Source of the DNA: Frondihabitans sp.
GTDB taxonomy: Bacteria; Actinomycetota; Actinomycetes; Actinomycetales; Microbacteriaceae
Direction of reading: 5' to 3'
Length of the DNA stretch: 26,879 bases
NCBI GenBank assembly: GCA_025464735.1
Contig: JAODMX010000372.1
Coordinates: forward strand, 1-26,879
Under the pieces are notes generated by a model, which searched no databases, had not been told where the DNA came from, and saw nothing but the letters and a program-made list of their open reading frames with translations. Both the position numbers and the translations under genes were made by a program. Positions 1-8,300 of this stretch are shown here, one piece after another (positions within the stretch are counted from its first letter, which is position 1; each line of letters opens with the position of its first letter).

Positions 1-630
1 CATGCCAGCTGGCTGCGTCTTCACCTCATCTCATCGATCCGCGAGTTCGCGCAGGGCATCACCATCGACACCTCGCGTCTCGAAGAGCTGGCCGCCGACT
101 TCGACCCGTCGAACCCCGAACAGCTTCGCGATGCAATGGCCAGCGGTGCGCTGATTCCGCCGAAGTCCGACGAGCAAATGGCGGCTCTGGCTCGACTGGA
201 GACGACCCTGGCACTCATCGAGGGCTGGGTCGACGTCGTAACGGCGCAGGCCACCGAGCGCCTCCCGAAGTCGGTCGCGATCGCCGAGATGGTGCGGCGT
301 CGCCGCGCCGCGGGCGGTCCCGCCGAGTCGGCGTTCGCAACTCTCGTCGGCCTCGAACTCCGCCCCCGCCGCCTGCGGGAGGCCGCAGCGATGTGGCAAG
401 CGGTGAGCGAAGCCACAGGTGGTGAAGTGCGGGACTCCCTCTGGGCTCACCCCGACATCGTGCCCACGAGCGACGACATCGACGACCCTCAGGCGCTCAT
501 CGCACGGCTCACCTCGAGCGAGCCCGAGTACGACGCCGTCGACCGAGCGATTGAAGACCTCCTCAACGACAGCGGCGACGACCGGCCTCGTGAGGGTGAC
601 GACGGATCAGCTGAAGAGCCCCGCGAGTAG
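1..630 (+). CDS. DUF2342-type zinc-dependent metalloprotease-like protein, 3' part
   Basis: The gene enters from the left edge in frame with base 1 and ends at TAG 628-630, giving the last 209 residues. The text fits the C-terminal half of the actinobacterial DUF2342 family (annotated as putative hydrolase or zinc-dependent metalloprotease): an N-terminal HASWLR-like helix, then EGWVDVVTAQATERLP, a basic MVRRRRAAGG stretch, LVGLELRPRRLREAA, and an acidic tail ending in PREGDDGSAEEPRE. That tail looks disordered. No substrate is known to me and I cannot test for the catalytic zinc site in the missing part. The next gene has the same orientation after a 66-bp spacer and may have its own promoter. 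In mycobacteria a member of this family sits in the same position beside a ThiF-like gene and uvrD2. I am confident of the family from recalled motifs, not of activity. Confidence 0.82.
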   Translation, partial: HASWLRLHLISSIREFAQGITIDTSRLEELAADFDPSNPEQLRDAMASGALIPPKSDEQMAALARLETTLALIEGWVDVVTAQATERLPKSVAIAEMVRRRRAAGGPAESAFATLVGLELRPRRLREAAAMWQAVSEATGGEVRDSLWAHPDIVPTSDDIDDPQALIARLTSSEPEYDAVDRAIEDLLNDSGDDRPREGDDGSAEEPRE

Positions 631-648
631 GCAGCCCCATTCACGACC

Positions 649-657
649 TGTGGAGAA
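649..657 (-). promoter_or_regulatory. DnaA-box-like 9-mer TTCTCCACA
   Basis: Read on the minus strand this is TTCTCCACA followed by GG. It lies in the short spacer before the ThiF-like gene. It differs at the third position from the actinobacterial DnaA box TTGTCCACA. The same TTnTCCACAGG word recurs in two other promoter spacers in this window. Single boxes can occur by chance, so binding is not established. Confidence 0.3.
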
Positions 658-684
658 CTTCTGCGCCGACTGCGCAGACTCAGG

Positions 685-696
685 CATCCTCTCCGC
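685..696 (+). promoter_or_regulatory. weak -10-like hexamer at leaderless spacing
   Basis: CATCCT (685-690) followed by six bases puts the predicted transcription start at the ATG at 697. The first base deviates from TAnnnT and no -35 is recognisable. I list it because the spacing equals that of the better examples in this window. Confidence 0.3.
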
Positions 697-1581
697 ATGG
701 AGATCCGCTTCGATCCTTGCCTGCCCTTGGTCTGGCGCGATCCGCAGACGCTGCAGATCGGCGCGGATCGCGCCCTAGTCGTCCTCGAACGAATCACGGC
801 GCGCGACGAGCGCATCGTCGCAGCGATCGCGGCGGGCCACGGCCGGTCCGGCGCAGCCTCCGTGGCGCAGCGAGCGCGCTGCTCCGAACGCGAGGTGTCG
901 TCGCTCATCGCGCGGCTCGGACCGGCGCTCGCCCCGTCGCGAACGCAGGTCTCTGAGACCATCGCGATCGCCGGATCCTGCGCGCTCGTCGACGAAATCG
1001 CTCACCTTCTCGAATCGTGCGGCCTCGCCGTCTCCCCCATCGATGCCGAGACGGTGGAGCAGCGTCCACCGCCGTCGTTGGGCGTCGCCGTCGCGCACCA
1101 GGTGCACGACCCGATCGTCGGCGCCGCATGGCTCCGGCGCGACGTGCCGCACCTCTCGGTCGTGGTCGGCGACCAGAGCACGCGTGTCGGGCCAGTCATC
1201 GTGCCGGGCGTAACGGCCTGCGCGCACTGTCTCGACCTCCCTCGGTCCGATGTCGATCGTTCCTGGGGCGTCATCGCGGGTCAGCTCTGGGCCCGATCGC
1301 CGATCGAGCCGTCTCTTCTCGCTACCCGTGAGGCGGCCGTCCTGGCGGTACGTCGTGTCGTGGCCAGGCTAGGTCGTGTCGAGTCCCCGGAGCCCGACGC
1401 GGCGATCGTGACGGTCGACTCCACGACGGGGCGGATCAGACGGACGCTGAGCCGATCTCATCCCGCTTGCGGATGCGCAGCTCTTCCACGAAACGACTCG
1501 GGCGACGCTCCGCTCCCCCACGTCCCGACCCCTGGCCCTGATGACTCCACGACAGGTGGAGGCGCTGACGTGCGCGGGTGA
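697..1581 (+). CDS. ThiF/TOMM cyclodehydratase-like (E1-like) protein
   Basis: This 294-residue protein resembles the actinobacterial family annotated as ThiF-like or bacteriocin-biosynthesis cyclodehydratase domain protein (leader-peptide-binding, E1-like fold). Residues 1-85 look like a small winged-helix region. Residues 86-230 are the E1-like part with a poor nucleotide-binding loop (IAGSCALVDEI rather than GxGxxG). Cys175-x2-Cys178 and Cys258-x-Cys260 are candidate zinc ligands. No precursor peptide, YcaO or dehydrogenase gene is nearby, so RiPP synthesis is not supported; mycobacteria have a similar gene at the same place. The 3' end overlaps the convergent helicase gene by 146 bp. The Pro/Gly/Asp-rich tail after residue 262 is probably disordered. 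Function is unknown. Confidence 0.75.
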   Translation: MEIRFDPCLPLVWRDPQTLQIGADRALVVLERITARDERIVAAIAAGHGRSGAASVAQRARCSEREVSSLIARLGPALAPSRTQVSETIAIAGSCALVDEIAHLLESCGLAVSPIDAETVEQRPPPSLGVAVAHQVHDPIVGAAWLRRDVPHLSVVVGDQSTRVGPVIVPGVTACAHCLDLPRSDVDRSWGVIAGQLWARSPIEPSLLATREAAVLAVRRVVARLGRVESPEPDAAIVTVDSTTGRIRRTLSRSHPACGCAALPRNDSGDAPLPHVPTPGPDDSTTGGGADVRG

Positions 1582-3154
1582 TGCCCACGTACAGCAGGCG
1601 GCGCTCCTCGTCGATGGCCTCGAAGGTCTTCGCGTAGCTGATAGGCAGGTACCCCTCGCTCAAGCCGACGATGTAGACGCTCGGCCACTCGAGTCCCTTG
1701 GCCGTATGCAGCGTAGCGAGCGGTACCGCCGACATCGTCGGCTCGTGCTGACCCGCCTGCCTGGCGAAAAGCTCGTCGACGAACTGGCGAAGGGTCGTCG
1801 AGGGTCCCGAAGCTTCGGCAAGGCCCATGAGTGCATTGAGAGATTCCCAGCGATCGCGCACGGCGCCGCGCTGCTCGGGAGGATCCTGTGACCAGCCGAG
1901 CGAGCGCAAGACGTCGCTCACCGATTTGAAGAGGGGCTCACCGACGATGCTGACGGCGGCACCCTTCAGCATCATGAGCGCCTGCTTGACCTCCCGGAGG
2001 TCGAAGAACCGTGTCGATCCGTGCAGGCGTGTGCTGATGCCGAGGTCATCGAGGGCGCGCTCGAAAAGTGCAGCCTGCACGTTGACTCGGAAGAGCACCG
2101 CAATGCTCTCGGGCGCCGCGCCCTGCCGGATCTCTTCGCCGATGCTCTCCGCAACTCCTCGGGCCTCGGCGGCGTCGCTCACGTAGTCCAGCACGCGCGG
2201 TGCGGATCCTGGGTTCGTATCAACGGGATGCAGCTCGAGCGCGCCGGCTCGACCGCGCATGAGTTCGTTGGCTGTTTCGACGATCGGTCTGGCCGAGCGA
2301 TAATTCTGCTCGAGGCGAAGCACCGTCGCGTTGTCGTAGCGTGACCCGAACCCGAGGAGGAAGTCCGCCGAAGCGCCTGCGAACGAGTAGATCGTCTGGC
2401 TAGCATCGCCGACGACGCAGACGTCGTTCCGATCGCCGAGCCAGAGTCGCAGCAGATCTTCTTGCAGGGGCGAGACGTCCTGATATTCGTCGACCACAAA
2501 GAAGCGGTATTGCTCGCGCACCTGCTGGGCGACGCGCGGCTCCAGTTCGAGCATTCCCGCGGTCGCGAGCAGGACATCCTCGAAATCAAGCTGATGACGT
2601 GCATCCTTCACGTCTTCGTAGGCGTGGTGGAGGTCGAGAGCCTGTTCGAGAGTGACGTTCTGGGGCAGACTCCGGGTCGGCAAGAGCGCCGCGTACTCCT
2701 CGTAGGTGAGACGCGACACCTTTCGCCACTCGATCTCGCCCGACAGATCGCGAAGACTGGCGGTATCGAGCCGAAGGCGGAGCGTCTCGGCCGCGTGAGC
2801 GAGCAGCTTCGCCTTGCTGTCGAGCAGGCGAGGCATCGTGCCGCCCATCGTCTGCGGCCAGAAATACGACAGCTGCGACAGGGCGGCGGCGTGGAAGGTC
2901 CTGGCCGCGACACCCCCGGCTCCGAGAAGGCGCAGTCGGCCACGCAATTCGGCGGCCGAACGCGAGGTGAAGGTGAGGGCCATCACCCGGCTGGGCGAAT
3001 ACACACCGGTTGCGACCCCGTAGGCGATGCGATGGGTGATTGCACGCGTTTTGCCGGTGCCTGCGCCCGCAAGCAGACACACCGGGCCCAGGAGGGTCTC
3101 CGCGGCGAGTCGCTGCTGGTCGTCGAGGCCAGCGATGAGATCGATGGCCTCCAT
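1436..3154 (-). CDS. UvrD/PcrA-like superfamily 1A ATP-dependent DNA helicase (short UvrD2-like)
   Basis: This 572-residue 3'-5' DNA helicase probably acts in repair or in removing proteins or R-loops from DNA. The Q-motif region LDDQQRLAAE is followed by Walker A GAGTGKT (30-36), motif Ia LTFTSRSAAELRGRL, motif II VVDEYQDVSPLQ, motif III GDASQTIYSFAGA, motif IV LEQNYRSARPI, motif V HTAKGLEWPSVYIVGL and motif VI DEERRLLYVGITRARQRL. All are intact. I chose ATG 3154 because it lies one base after the nudC stop (TGA-C-ATG) and the homologous region begins there; a longer frame to 3244 would run into nudC. Mycobacterial UvrD2, in the same neighbourhood, carries an HRDC domain and a tetracysteine module, but this protein ends about 35 residues after motif VI, so both are absent. 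Probable operon with nudC. Confidence 0.9.
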   Translation of the reverse strand: MEAIDLIAGLDDQQRLAAETLLGPVCLLAGAGTGKTRAITHRIAYGVATGVYSPSRVMALTFTSRSAAELRGRLRLLGAGGVAARTFHAAALSQLSYFWPQTMGGTMPRLLDSKAKLLAHAAETLRLRLDTASLRDLSGEIEWRKVSRLTYEEYAALLPTRSLPQNVTLEQALDLHHAYEDVKDARHQLDFEDVLLATAGMLELEPRVAQQVREQYRFFVVDEYQDVSPLQEDLLRLWLGDRNDVCVVGDASQTIYSFAGASADFLLGFGSRYDNATVLRLEQNYRSARPIVETANELMRGRAGALELHPVDTNPGSAPRVLDYVSDAAEARGVAESIGEEIRQGAAPESIAVLFRVNVQAALFERALDDLGISTRLHGSTRFFDLREVKQALMMLKGAAVSIVGEPLFKSVSDVLRSLGWSQDPPEQRGAVRDRWESLNALMGLAEASGPSTTLRQFVDELFARQAGQHEPTMSAVPLATLHTAKGLEWPSVYIVGLSEGYLPISYAKTFEAIDEERRLLYVGITRARQRLHLSWSHQGQGSGRGGAERRPSRFVEELRIRKRDEIGSASV

Positions 3155-3155
3155 G

Positions 3156-4112
3156 TCAGTCGTCGATCTCGGAGCCGTACCAGTCTTCGATGATCGCGCG
3201 AGCGATCGACGACCTGCCGGGCAGGATGACTGTGTCGCCGGCATTCACCAGTTCGTCGCGGGTAAACCAGCGCAGATCGATGATCTCGGCCCCGTCGGGT
3301 TCGAGAGTGCCGGGATCGACCGGGTCGACTGTCGCCCGGAAGCCCAGCATCAACGACGCGGGGAACGGCCAGGGCTGGGATCCGAGATAGACCGGGTTCG
3401 TGACCCGAACCCCGGACTCCTCGAAGATCTCACGCTCAACCGCCTGCTCGAGCGACTCGCCCGGCTCGACGAAGCCGGCAAGAAGGGAGAATCGGTTCTT
3501 CTCCCAGAGGGCGTTCGAGCCAAGGAGGATGCGGTCGTCCGCGTCGGTGACGCCGACGATGATGGCCGGATCGGTGCGCGGGAAGACCTCATGGCCGTCT
3601 TCGGCATCGACGCGCACCCAGCCACCCTTGACAGCCTTGAGGGGTCGACCGGTGCGGGGGGCGAAGCGGTGCGAGGCGTGCCAGTTCGCGATACCGAGAG
3701 CCTCGACGGCGAGGCCGGCGTCGCGGTCGCTGAGCCCGGTCGCGAACATCCGGAGGTTGCCCCACTCCTCCTCTGAGGCCATCTGTTCGGCCTGCTCGTC
3801 CGTCAGAAGGGCGGCGACGAACGGGGTGCCCTGAGGGGCATCGTCCTCGTCACGGAGCGCCCTCCCGAGGTAGACGAGTTCGGCCAGGGGAGGCACCGCG
3901 GAGGGCGGCACGAGCGCCAGTCCGTTCTCACCCCGGAACAACGCGCGACCCTTCCAAATGGGCAGGATCCGTGTGCTCTCGTCAGCGAGAAGCTCCGGAA
4001 AAAGGTCGTCACGCTCTCGAGCGAGATAGTCGCGATCGACCTCGTGACGCGAGAGAGGGAGCTTCGCGGAGAAGGACGACGGCGAGTTTCTCTCGGAGGG
4101 ACGTGCTGACAT
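3156..4112 (-). CDS. nudC: NAD(H) pyrophosphatase, NudC-type Nudix hydrolase without zinc cysteines
   Basis: NudC cleaves NAD(H) to NMN(H) and AMP and can remove NAD caps from RNA. The 318-residue protein has an N-terminal regulatory half, a degenerate zinc-ribbon region (about 150-175), then the Nudix domain. The Nudix box is complete: G213, E219, R227, E228, E231, E232, G234. It is followed by the NudC hallmark SQPWPFPAS (245-253), which assigns specificity. The four zinc-binding cysteines of E. coli-type NudC are gone: FCPxC is FAPRT and the second pair is replaced by VDAEDG. I see no cysteine in the whole protein. The ATG at 4112 lies in a 73-bp spacer with the divergent phosphotransferase-like gene. 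The helicase gene follows after one base, so the two are probably cotranscribed. Confidence 0.92.
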   Translation of the reverse strand: MSARPSERNSPSSFSAKLPLSRHEVDRDYLARERDDLFPELLADESTRILPIWKGRALFRGENGLALVPPSAVPPLAELVYLGRALRDEDDAPQGTPFVAALLTDEQAEQMASEEEWGNLRMFATGLSDRDAGLAVEALGIANWHASHRFAPRTGRPLKAVKGGWVRVDAEDGHEVFPRTDPAIIVGVTDADDRILLGSNALWEKNRFSLLAGFVEPGESLEQAVEREIFEESGVRVTNPVYLGSQPWPFPASLMLGFRATVDPVDPGTLEPDGAEIIDLRWFTRDELVNAGDTVILPGRSSIARAIIEDWYGSEIDD

Positions 4113-4173
4113 CCGGCCACCAATCGTCTTGGGTTACAGCGTGGCGCACGGCTCATCGCCGCACAGAGCGGCC

Positions 4174-4185
4174 TACCCTGAGGGC
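4174..4185 (+). promoter_or_regulatory. -10 element for leaderless transcript (APH-like gene)
   Basis: TACCCT (4174-4179), six bases, then ATG at 4186. The predicted transcription start falls at the start codon. No clear -35 is visible. Confidence 0.55.
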
Positions 4186-5187
4186 ATGGCCAGATCCCAC
4201 CTAACTCTAGCCGCGTTGGCGACGGCAGCCGTCGCCGACCTCGACGTCAGCGCTGCCTCCCCCCAGGGGTCGATCGGCAGCGGCGATTTCGACTCCGCTC
4301 GACTCTCCGGCAGCCGCGGAGAGCAGTGGGTCATCCGGGTTCCTCGCACCCAGCGTGCCGAAGCGCAGCAATCAGCCGATCTCGTCGCCATCCGTGCGCT
4401 GAGCACCGGTGTTCGCAGCCGACTGTCGTTCGACGTACCGTCGTACTGCGGTCAGGCGCCCATCGCCGAGACCCGCGCCATCGTCTACGACTATGTCGAG
4501 GGCACGGCGCTTGCCGCGTCCGAGGTCATGGCGGGGACGGGACTGCCCTCCTCGGTGGGGGCCGCAATTGCGGCCATTCACTCCCTACCGACGAGTTTCG
4601 TCACGGACGCAGGGCTTTCGAGCCACACCCCGTTCGAGGCGATGCGGACCTCCGCCAGTCTCCTCGACCGGGCTGCCGCAACGACACTGCTTCCCGCCGC
4701 TCTCCTGGAGCGGTGGGAGAACGCGATCCAGGACACCGTGCTCTGGCAGTTCCAGCCGACCGTCATCAACGGATCGCTCGAAGCGTCGTCCTTCCTCGTG
4801 GCTGAGGACCGCATCGCAGGTCTTCTCGGCTGGCACGAGCTCCAGATCGGCGACCCCGCCCGGGATCTCTCCTGGGTGCTTGGCGCCCCCACGGGCGACA
4901 GCGTCGACGCCGTGTTCGACGCCTATGCTGCCGCTCGAGGAACGAGCGATCGGCAGCTTCGGCACCGAGCCACGCTCTACCACGAGCTCGATCTCGCGAA
5001 GTGGCTTCTCCACGGCACGCAGACGAAGAACACCGAGGTCGTCGACGACGCGGTCGCCATGATGTCGCGCCTGGTCGATGCCGTGCAGGACAACGACGAG
5101 CGCCCGCTTGTCGTCGGAACGACGGAAGCGCTAGACATCAGCGGAGTCGAGACTCTGCTCGACGCGACCGAGCGCCGGCACGGCTAG
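4186..5187 (+). CDS. APH/phosphotransferase-fold protein, probable pseudokinase
   Basis: The 333-residue protein has the layout of aminoglycoside-phosphotransferase-family kinases: an N-lobe with EQWVIRVP (46-53), a hinge-like IVYDYVEGTAL (99-109) and a C-lobe ending in the conserved GDPARDLSW (222-230). The catalytic positions are altered. The loop normally reading HGDLHxxN reads NGSLEASS (195-202), losing the general-base Asp and the Asn, and the metal-binding Asp of IDW is Gly (LLGW, G215). I infer it is not an active kinase and may bind a ligand or partner. ATG 4186 is preferred over an in-frame ATG at 4129 because homology-like text begins there and a -10 hexamer sits six bases upstream. 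It is divergent from nudC. General databases would probably call it phosphotransferase; resistance to aminoglycosides is not implied. Confidence 0.8.
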   Translation: MARSHLTLAALATAAVADLDVSAASPQGSIGSGDFDSARLSGSRGEQWVIRVPRTQRAEAQQSADLVAIRALSTGVRSRLSFDVPSYCGQAPIAETRAIVYDYVEGTALAASEVMAGTGLPSSVGAAIAAIHSLPTSFVTDAGLSSHTPFEAMRTSASLLDRAAATTLLPAALLERWENAIQDTVLWQFQPTVINGSLEASSFLVAEDRIAGLLGWHELQIGDPARDLSWVLGAPTGDSVDAVFDAYAAARGTSDRQLRHRATLYHELDLAKWLLHGTQTKNTEVVDDAVAMMSRLVDAVQDNDERPLVVGTTEALDISGVETLLDATERRHG

Positions 5188-5280
5188 GGGCCGAGCCCGG
5201 CCCTGCCACCGCTTCCGGTACCCCCTCCGCTCGGGAGGACAGGTGAGCCGCTCAAGAGGTGGTGTCCGGCGCTAACGCAC

Positions 5281-5323
5281 GCTCCGGAGGAGTACGCGTC
5301 GCGATCTGTGCGCTCCGGAGGAG
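5281..5323 (+). repeat. Two direct copies of GCTCCGGAGGAG
   Basis: Copies at 5281-5292 and 5312-5323, 31 bp apart, in the convergent spacer between the APH-like gene and adnB. Each holds the palindrome CTCCGGAG. A related inverted word, ACTCCTCCGCC, lies at about 5336-5346. The spacer (5188-5380) otherwise shows no gene. Function is unknown. Confidence 0.5.
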
Positions 5324-5380
5324 CCCTGCGCCAAAACTCCTCCGCCACGAACCGTCCCCCGGGGCGACCATCGACCGGTG

Positions 5381-8300
5381 TTAGCCGCCCTCGACCACGG
5401 CCCACAGCCGCTCGAGCTCGGCGCGGTCGCTGACCTCGATCGGCCGGAGCACGACGTCGTCCGCGACGAAGTAGAAGACGGCATCGATCAGCCCCGCATC
5501 GATGCCACGGTAAGCGGAGTACGCCTCCCGGTAGAGCGCGAGCTGAAGTTGTTTGAGGGCCAGATCGCCGTCGTCCTTCGGGGCCTTGCCCGTCTTCCAA
5601 TCCACGACCTGGTACCGGCCGTCCCGTTCGAAGACCGCGTCGATCTTGCAGATGACGGTGCGTGTGCCCAACGGCAGGTGGATTTCGAGCTCGACGTCGA
5701 CTGGATCCAGTACTGACCACTCGGATGTCTCGAACGTCGCCTGCAGCTCCAGGAGCCGTCGGGCGTCGTCGGCGTCGATCGGAGCGCCGACGCCGGCAGG
5801 TGGGCCACCGATCTCGTCGGTGCTGTCGAAATCGAGATCAAGCTCGAAAGTGTCCGAGTCAAGGGTTTCGCTCTGCCCGGTCGGCCTGAAGCGCTCTTCA
5901 ACCCAGGCGTGGAAGAGGGTTCCGAGTCTTGTCGCGCGATACGGCTTCTCGGGAAGCGGGCGGCGGAGAGACGCGGCGACGGCACTCGAATCGTGTACAT
6001 AGTCTTTGAAGCGCGAGGCGGGGATTCGCTGAGGCAGCGCGACCCGCGCCGACCGGTCTCGATTCTCCGCGTTTTCTCGAAGGAGGAGCTCGATGTCGTC
6101 GGCCCAACGACCGCTCTCGACGGGCGCGCGCAGCACCTGAGCGGCTGCCATCTCAACCGCAGGCCGCCGTGCCCCGAGGGGATCGAACGGCCACACGAGA
6201 ACCCGACTGCTCTCGGCCAGCGGATTCTCTTCGTTCTCTGGAGCCTCCGGAAGCGATCGGGGGTCGACGATGCCCGCGGCAGCGAGCTCGAACAGGTACG
6301 GACTGGGCCGTCGCGGTTTGGTCTGGGTCGCCCAGAAGGATCCCGTGACGAGAAGGTGCTCCTGCGATCGGGTGATGGCGACGTAGGCCAGCCTGCGCTC
6401 TTCGGCGAGGTGTCGTGCTTTGAGCTCGGCTTCGAAGACCTTGAGCCCCTGATCGAACTCCTTCTGGTCGTCCGCACCGCGCCAGGGGAGAACAGGCAGC
6501 TCAGCCGCGTCCCCGCGGAATTCGAACGGCAACTGACCAAACGAGAGCCATCCCCTTCCCTCCCTGGAGGCCCCGGGCAGTTCACCCTCGACCAGTCGTG
6601 GCACCGCCACCAGGTGCCACTCCAGCCCCTTGGCCCCGTGAATGGTGAGCAATTGCACGACCCCGCGCTCGCTCTCGTCGGAGCGCGGACCCATGTCGTC
6701 ACGACGCTCCGCCGCGGAAAGCCAAGACAGAAAGCCCGAGAGACTCGCGGTGTCGTCCGTAGCGACGTAGCCGGCGAGTTCATCGTCGAAAGCCTGCAGA
6801 TAAGCGCCTCCTTGCAGGCTTCCCGAGACAGCCGCGACCTCGATGTCGAGCAGCATCTCCTGCTGCACGAGCGCTACGAGGTCGACAAGGTCGAGCCCGA
6901 TGCGATTCCGGAGGAAGGCGAGATGCCGGGCCAGACTGCGGAGACGTGCGAGGCCGATCTCGCTGAATCCTTGGAGCTGGGAGTGGCTGTTCGGGGCTGT
7001 GCCAACGAAGTCGAGAGCATCGACGAGGGATCCGTGTTCTCCGGGCGACACGGATGCTCGGAAGCGGCCGGCAACCTCGTCGGAGAGCTTCTGCTGGGCG
7101 TGATCGTGCGTGAAGAGCCACGACGAGACGCCCCGCAGCACGGCGATGTCGTGCACACCGATCCGCCACCGGGCCCCCGCCATCAGCCTGATGAGTTCCG
7201 AGCCCGCGGCCGGATCGTGGAGCACGCGGAGGCAGCTGACCAGATCGACGATCTCAGGACGCTGAAGGAGTCCGCCGACGCCCAAGACGTGATAGGGCAC
7301 ACCCTGCTTCGCGAGCGCTTCCACGAAAACGGGCAGCGTCGCTTTCGATCGGAAAAGCAGCGCTGCCGTTCTCTTCTCACCGTCATCAGCCGGCACCCGG
7401 AGCCCCTGCGCGAACCAGTGCGCAACCGCGTCTGCCTCCTCAACCAGCGTCTCGGCATAGACGACATCAACAAGGCCCTCGGGCGCCGTCTCGCGCGGGC
7501 CAAGGCGCCCCACTGCGACCTCGGATGCACGGGAGAGCTCATCGACAACCGTGTTGGCCGCATCGAGGACGAGCCGCGGGTTTCGCCAACTCGTCGAGAG
7601 CGTGTACGCCGCACCGGCAGCGGCACCGAAGTCGACCGGGAACCTGCCGAGGTTGGCTGCACTCGCCCCACGAAAGCCGTAGATCGACTGATGAGGGTCG
7701 CCGACGGCCATCACCCCCGTTCCGGCGAAGAGTCGTGCGAGGAGCCGGGTCTGCACGACACTCGTGTCTTGGTACTCGTCGAGCAGGACGACCCGGAAGC
7801 GTTCTCGGTGTTCGTCGATGACCGAGGGCGACGTCTCGCAGACCTCGAGCGCGAGGGCTACCTGGTCGGAGAACTCGACGAATCCGCGACGCGCTTTCTC
7901 GGCCGCAAACCGTTCGGCAAGATCGAGAAGGGGCGGCAGTGCCGCGACGGAGGCGGTTGCCGTCGTGACGCTGAGATAGGAGGATCCCTTGGCTGACGGC
8001 AGCGAGGCGACCTCGAGGAAGCGCTCGGCCATTTCTCCGACCCGCAAGGCGTCGGCGACATTCTCGCCGAGCGCATGACTCAGATCGATGACGGACTCCG
8101 TGATGCCATCGATCGATTTCCCGAGCCCGGCGAGTCGATCGTCGCTACTCGCCACGACCAGCGATCGCGCCAGCTGCCAGGCCGACGCCTCGCTGAGCAC
8201 CTGCGACTCGCTCTCGCGGCCGACGAGGAGTGCATTGTCGCGAAAGATCGAGTTGGCGAAGGCGTTGTAGGTCGACACGGTCGGCGCGTCGAATGGGTCG

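Noticed and set aside
697..1581. RiPP/bacteriocin biosynthetic cluster
   Set aside because: No precursor peptide, YcaO, dehydrogenase, protease partner or exporter of such a cluster nearby.
4186..5187. Aminoglycoside resistance gene
   Set aside because: Only the fold is of the APH family; catalytic residues are missing and the context is housekeeping.
5909..7996. 695-codon open frame on the plus strand opposite adnB
   Set aside because: High-GC shadow of a gene with complete helicase and nuclease motifs; its translation has no recognisable domain and low-complexity composition.
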